From contig DBXP01000020.1 of the NCBI GenBank assembly GCA_002309575.1, positions 1 through 22,989 on the forward strand: a stretch of DNA of 22,989 bases, given 5' to 3'. Source of the DNA: a bacterium UBP6_UBA1209 (GTDB lineage: Bacteria > UBP6 > UBA1177). How positions within the stretch are numbered: position 1 is the stretch's first letter; each line of letters begins with the position of its first letter. The notes beneath the pieces were generated by a model. The model was not told the DNA's origin. It saw only the letters and a program-made list of their open reading frames with translations, and made no database searches. Below are positions 20,197 to 22,989 of this stretch, piece by piece. The position numbers and the translations under genes are program-made.

Positions 20197-22989
20197 CTAA
20201 TAATTGCATTGCGGTGAAGGAATACCGCTGGATCCGCAACCTGTTGAATCGTTTCCAAGAAGTGTCCCGGCGATAATGCGGCAATCAGAAGAACACGTTG
20301 TCTCATAAATACTGAACTCGTAGAGATATTCACTGCCGCATGTGTCGCACTTTTCCCTATGGATGTCTCCATAACATTTTGAAGGTGTGAAGCTGCTCGG
20401 TTCGCATGTCTCGCCGCCGTTTATGAACCCGTCACCGCAATATGGAGCCCAGCCTGTGCAGGTGCTGTTGCAATGTCTTGACTGAGACCAGTTATCATTG
20501 TTTTGTGAGCTGCCTGAATCGCAGAATTCATAAGGACTTTGAACTATGCCGTCACCGCACCAGCCGATGTAACATTCACCGCTGCCAAGACGGCAGTTGT
20601 TGCCGCATTTCGTGGTCGACGGGTTTGTGTTCATGTTGGAATTGTCGCTATAGTAAATTGAAGACGGTGCTGAACTGAAGCTAATGCAGTAACTATCAGT
20701 CCCGCTATTTCCATTGCCGTCTTTTCTGTACGAGAAATACAAAATACCGCGCATGGGTGACATTTCATTCCATGACTCGTAATCTCTTCCCTGTGAAGAG
20801 AAAAATTGACTCCCGTTTTGTGAAATAGTCAGGTAGTCGCCACTGTTCTGCGATGTCCCATAGACATAAAAAGTGGTAGGTGATGGAAGAGTAACAATCA
20901 TTGTCGCAGTAGAACCATGTTTCCCTTGAGTTCTGGAACAGTAAGCCTCTCTTCCGTTGACGGAAATATGTTCCCAGGAGTTGTTGTAACCGTAATGAGG
21001 AGAGCCGCCGCCGACTCTGCTGCAGATTCCTGCCGGTGACTCGATCGGTTCGCATATTTCAAAACCGCTCTGCAAAATTCCGTCACCGCAGTATCCCAAA
21101 TAATTATCTGAACGCATACATTTGACGTTGTGCAGGTTTGTCTTGATGTCGCTAGCAACATTACTGTGATCCGAGTCCATAGTCCATGCAGAATTAGTGT
21201 CGTCTGTGTCGGTTGTGGAACTCCATAAAATTCCGCTGGAAACTTGCTTGTCCCAAAGCGAGGCCAGCTCATTTTTGTTTGGCAGACGCCAGTCTTGATA
21301 ATCTCCCAAATACAAATTCTCACAGTATTGCATTGCTTCTTTCCAAGTTTTTTCGGAAACGAATCCTACCTGCCATAAGAATCCGGTTACAGTGTCACGG
21401 AGACCATTGTCCACGGGTTGGAGTAAAGTCGAAACCGAACTCTCGCCTCTGACGCACGTCGGGATATCCTGAAAGTAGTTCGGATCAACAGCCGGAGCAG
21501 TTCGGCCGTTGTCAATAATTGTCAAAAGTTCCTGTTCTGTCGGTATTCTCCAGTCATTCAAACCGCCGTATTCGTCCTGACAATTCAAAGATGTCGTTGA
21601 CGGCTGCTGCCAATCCCAGCCTGTGTTGTTGTCATGGACGATATTTTCGTCGGGAACTCCGGTCTCTACAACTGAAAAACTGTGAGGAGTGCAGACCTGC
21701 TGTGAAGCATAATATGCATCCTGCCCGAAAAACTCAGCGGTTGAGCAGCTTGTTTCGCCGCTTTCATTGTAACAGAGTTCCTGACCAGTGCATATATTTC
21801 CCAATCCTGTAAATTCAAAGCAGCCTGCACCGTCCCACGCATAGCCTGGCATGCAGTTGAAGCGGCAGTCGCCATAACTCATTGAACTTGTAGGAGATTC
21901 ATCGTAATGACCGATACTTGACGGAGACCAGTCGGTGCCGTCCCAGGTCTGAGTTATTGAGGTGGCAAAATTCCACTTTGCATTTGCAGGAAGTCCTGTG
22001 CAGCTAACATTTCTGGAATTTGCTTTGCAGATCGAACCGGTCCATGTGTAATTTTGGTTACATCCGCATGAGTAAGTTGTGGCTGATTTCGGAGTGCAGC
22101 TTCCCGAAGTGTTTTCTATGCTGCCGCAAGGATCTGCATCACACGGGTTGACGCACTGCAGGTCGCTCCAGAAGTAGTTTGCGCTGCATCCGCACTTGTA
22201 TTCTGTTGAGTTCAATGCTGTGCAGACGCCTGTGGAATTTGCTAGTGCGCTGCATGGATTCCCGGTGCAGGGCCCTGAACAGATTGAGCCGTTCCAAGTA
22301 TAATAAGTATTGCACCCGCACTGATATTCTGTTTCGCTCAGTGTTGTGCATACACCGGTGGAAAATTCCAGGCTGCTGCACGGATTCGGGTTACAGGGCG
22401 AGACACATGCTGTTCCGTTCCAGACATAATTCGAGTTACACTTGAATCTGCATTCTGTTGTGCTTGATTCTGTGTTGTATGTTGCCATGCTTGCCGCTGG
22501 GATCCATTCCGTTCCGTTCCAAGTCTGGGTATATGAGGAAACACTGTTCCAGCTTGTATTTTCAGGTTTGCCTGAGCACGAGTAGGTTTGTTTTGCTGCG
22601 ACACATTTTTGTGAAGATGAGTTCCAGTTGTAGTTTTCGTCGCAGCCGCATGTATAATTTGTAGCACTTGTTGCGGTGCAGATGCCCGTTGAATTTTCTG
22701 CATCGATGCACGGATTCGGGTTACATGGGGAAAGACATTCTGTTCCGTTCCAGAAATAGCCTTCCGCACATCCGCATGAGTAAGCAGTTGCACTTGTCGC
22801 AGTGCATGTTTCGTTTGAATTGGAAACATTTTCGCACGGATTCGGATCACACGGACTTCCGCAGAGTGCACCGTTCCAGAAGTAATTTTCATTACATTGA
22901 CAAGAATAAGAAGTAGCACTTGTTGCAGTGCATGTTCCGTCAGAATTGGAATCATTTTCACAGGGATTCGGGTTACACGGGGTTGTACA
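20197..22989 (-). CDS. Large mosaic surface protein: EGF-like repeats, two DUF1566 domains, CGDG cysteine repeats (5' end missing)
   Basis: The frame is open to the right edge, giving 930 residues without the N-terminus. From that edge: three ~40-residue EGF-like units (PCNPNPCENxSNSxGTC...CGCNENYFWNGTxC), a module with QTWNGTEWIP and ECRFKCNSNYVWNGTAC, then three more EGF-like units. A second module (QTWDGTDWSP...DCRFNCMPGYAWDGAGC) follows. Next come two DUF1566/Lcl domains: TGWDWQQ...LNDWRIPTEQEL, and TGFLWQV...YQDWRLPNKNELASLW with WSSTTD and VKCMR. The rest carries three CGDG repeats of the myxobacterial type (YCGDGILQSGFEICEP, WCGDGIVQSPYEFC, YCGDGFINGGETCEP), with an inserted beta-rich segment between the first two. 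Ends CGSSGIPSPQCNY without a membrane anchor or the SDGCS tag. Likely an extracellular adhesion or structural protein rich in disulfides; function not proven. Confidence 0.88.
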   Translation of the reverse strand, partial: CTTPCNPNPCENDSNSDGTCTATSATSYSCQCNENYFWNGALCGSPCDPNPCENVSNSNETCTATSATAYSCGCAEGYFWNGTECLSPCNPNPCIDAENSTGICTATSATNYTCGCDENYNWNSSSQKCVAAKQTYSCSGKPENTSWNSVSSYTQTWNGTEWIPAASMATYNTESSTTECRFKCNSNYVWNGTACVSPCNPNPCSSLEFSTGVCTTLSETEYQCGCNTYYTWNGSICSGPCTGNPCSALANSTGVCTALNSTEYKCGCSANYFWSDLQCVNPCDADPCGSIENTSGSCTPKSATTYSCGCNQNYTWTGSICKANSRNVSCTGLPANAKWNFATSITQTWDGTDWSPSSIGHYDESPTSSMSYGDCRFNCMPGYAWDGAGCFEFTGLGNICTGQELCYNESGETSCSTAEFFGQDAYYASQQVCTPHSFSVVETGVPDENIVHDNNTGWDWQQPSTTSLNCQDEYGGLNDWRIPTEQELLTIIDNGRTAPAVDPNYFQDIPTCVRGESSVSTLLQPVDNGLRDTVTGFLWQVGFVSEKTWKEAMQYCENLYLGDYQDWRLPNKNELASLWDKQVSSGILWSSTTDTDDTNSAWTMDSDHSNVASDIKTNLHNVKCMRSDNYLGYCGDGILQSGFEICEPIESPAGICSRVGGGSPHYGYNNSWEHISVNGREAYCSRTQGKHGSTATMIVTLPSPTTFYVYGTSQNSGDYLTISQNGSQFFSSQGRDYESWNEMSPMRGILYFSYRKDGNGNSGTDSYCISFSSAPSSIYYSDNSNMNTNPSTTKCGNNCRLGSGECYIGWCGDGIVQSPYEFCDSGSSQNNDNWSQSRHCNSTCTGWAPYCGDGFINGGETCEPSSFTPSKCYGDIHREKCDTCGSEYLYEFSIYETTCSSDCRIIAGTLLGNDSTGCGSSGIPSPQCNY

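Noticed and set aside
22338..22961. A 207-codon frame on the minus strand overlapping the EGF-like repeats
   Set aside because: It is the shifted frame of the repeats; the true frame carries the regular cysteine pattern and stays open to the window edge.
22120..22989. Regularly spaced similar blocks that could suggest a CRISPR array
   Set aside because: Spacing is ~120 bases, copies are imperfect, and all encode EGF-like units in one open frame.

Overview
The window looks like a chromosomal segment of a Gram-negative, probably uncultured, deltaproteobacterial-grade bacterium (Myxococcota, Desulfobacterota or a related lineage). This placement is inference. It rests on a small PxxKW-like cysteine-rich protein, a surface protein combining EGF-like, DUF1566 (Lcl C-terminal) and CGDG-type cysteine-rich repeats, secreted proteins with Asp/Thr/Gly-rich (DTGDTGDS) linkers, and a HEAT-like hypothetical whose C-terminal half resembles a family I associate with deltaproteobacteria. 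No rRNA, tRNA or CRISPR array was seen.

Layout. (1) 1-852: the 3' part of a coiled-coil plus DUF6273 protein. (2) 923-2227: pyrimidine-nucleoside phosphorylase, with its own promoter. (3) 7016 down to 2241, minus strand: a compact housekeeping operon cmk-ispH-dprA-topA with overlapping or nearly touching genes and a promoter just upstream of cmk. (4) 13512 down to 7174, minus strand: a lower-GC accessory cluster of secreted proteins. It starts with a LamG plus caspase/gingipain-like protein split by an apparent frameshift. A 326-aa exported protein follows, then three paralogous cysteine-rich secreted proteins that end in the same short tag, SDGCS(L/V)LFV. A YafQ-type toxin-antitoxin pair sits between the second and third paralogs as they lie on the map. 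(5) 13727-15568, plus strand: a PxxKW-like mini-protein directly followed by a 533-aa protein that may be a divergent U32-peptidase relative. (6) 18049 down to 15569: a tripartite acyl-activating enzyme, acyl carrier domain and PlsC acyltransferase fusion, divergent from (7) 18176-19222, the HEAT-like hypothetical. (8) 20186 down to 19368 and 22989 down to 20197: an Lgt-like membrane protein just downstream of a large mosaic surface protein that runs off the right edge.

How the parts may work together. The core genes are ordinary: nucleotide salvage, dCMP/CMP phosphorylation, isoprenoid precursor synthesis, DNA uptake processing, DNA relaxation and phospholipid synthesis. The accessory part is about exported, disulfide-rich or cluster-binding proteins. 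Its most unusual traits are the shared C-terminal Gly-Cys tag, the split peptidase at the head of the operon, and a near-identical 193-bp repeat. That repeat gives a tagged-protein gene and the antitoxin gene the same promoter, ribosome-binding site and start codon.

Start codons were chosen from ribosome-binding sites and family alignment remembered from experience; no database search was possible. Functions marked as inference should be read that way.
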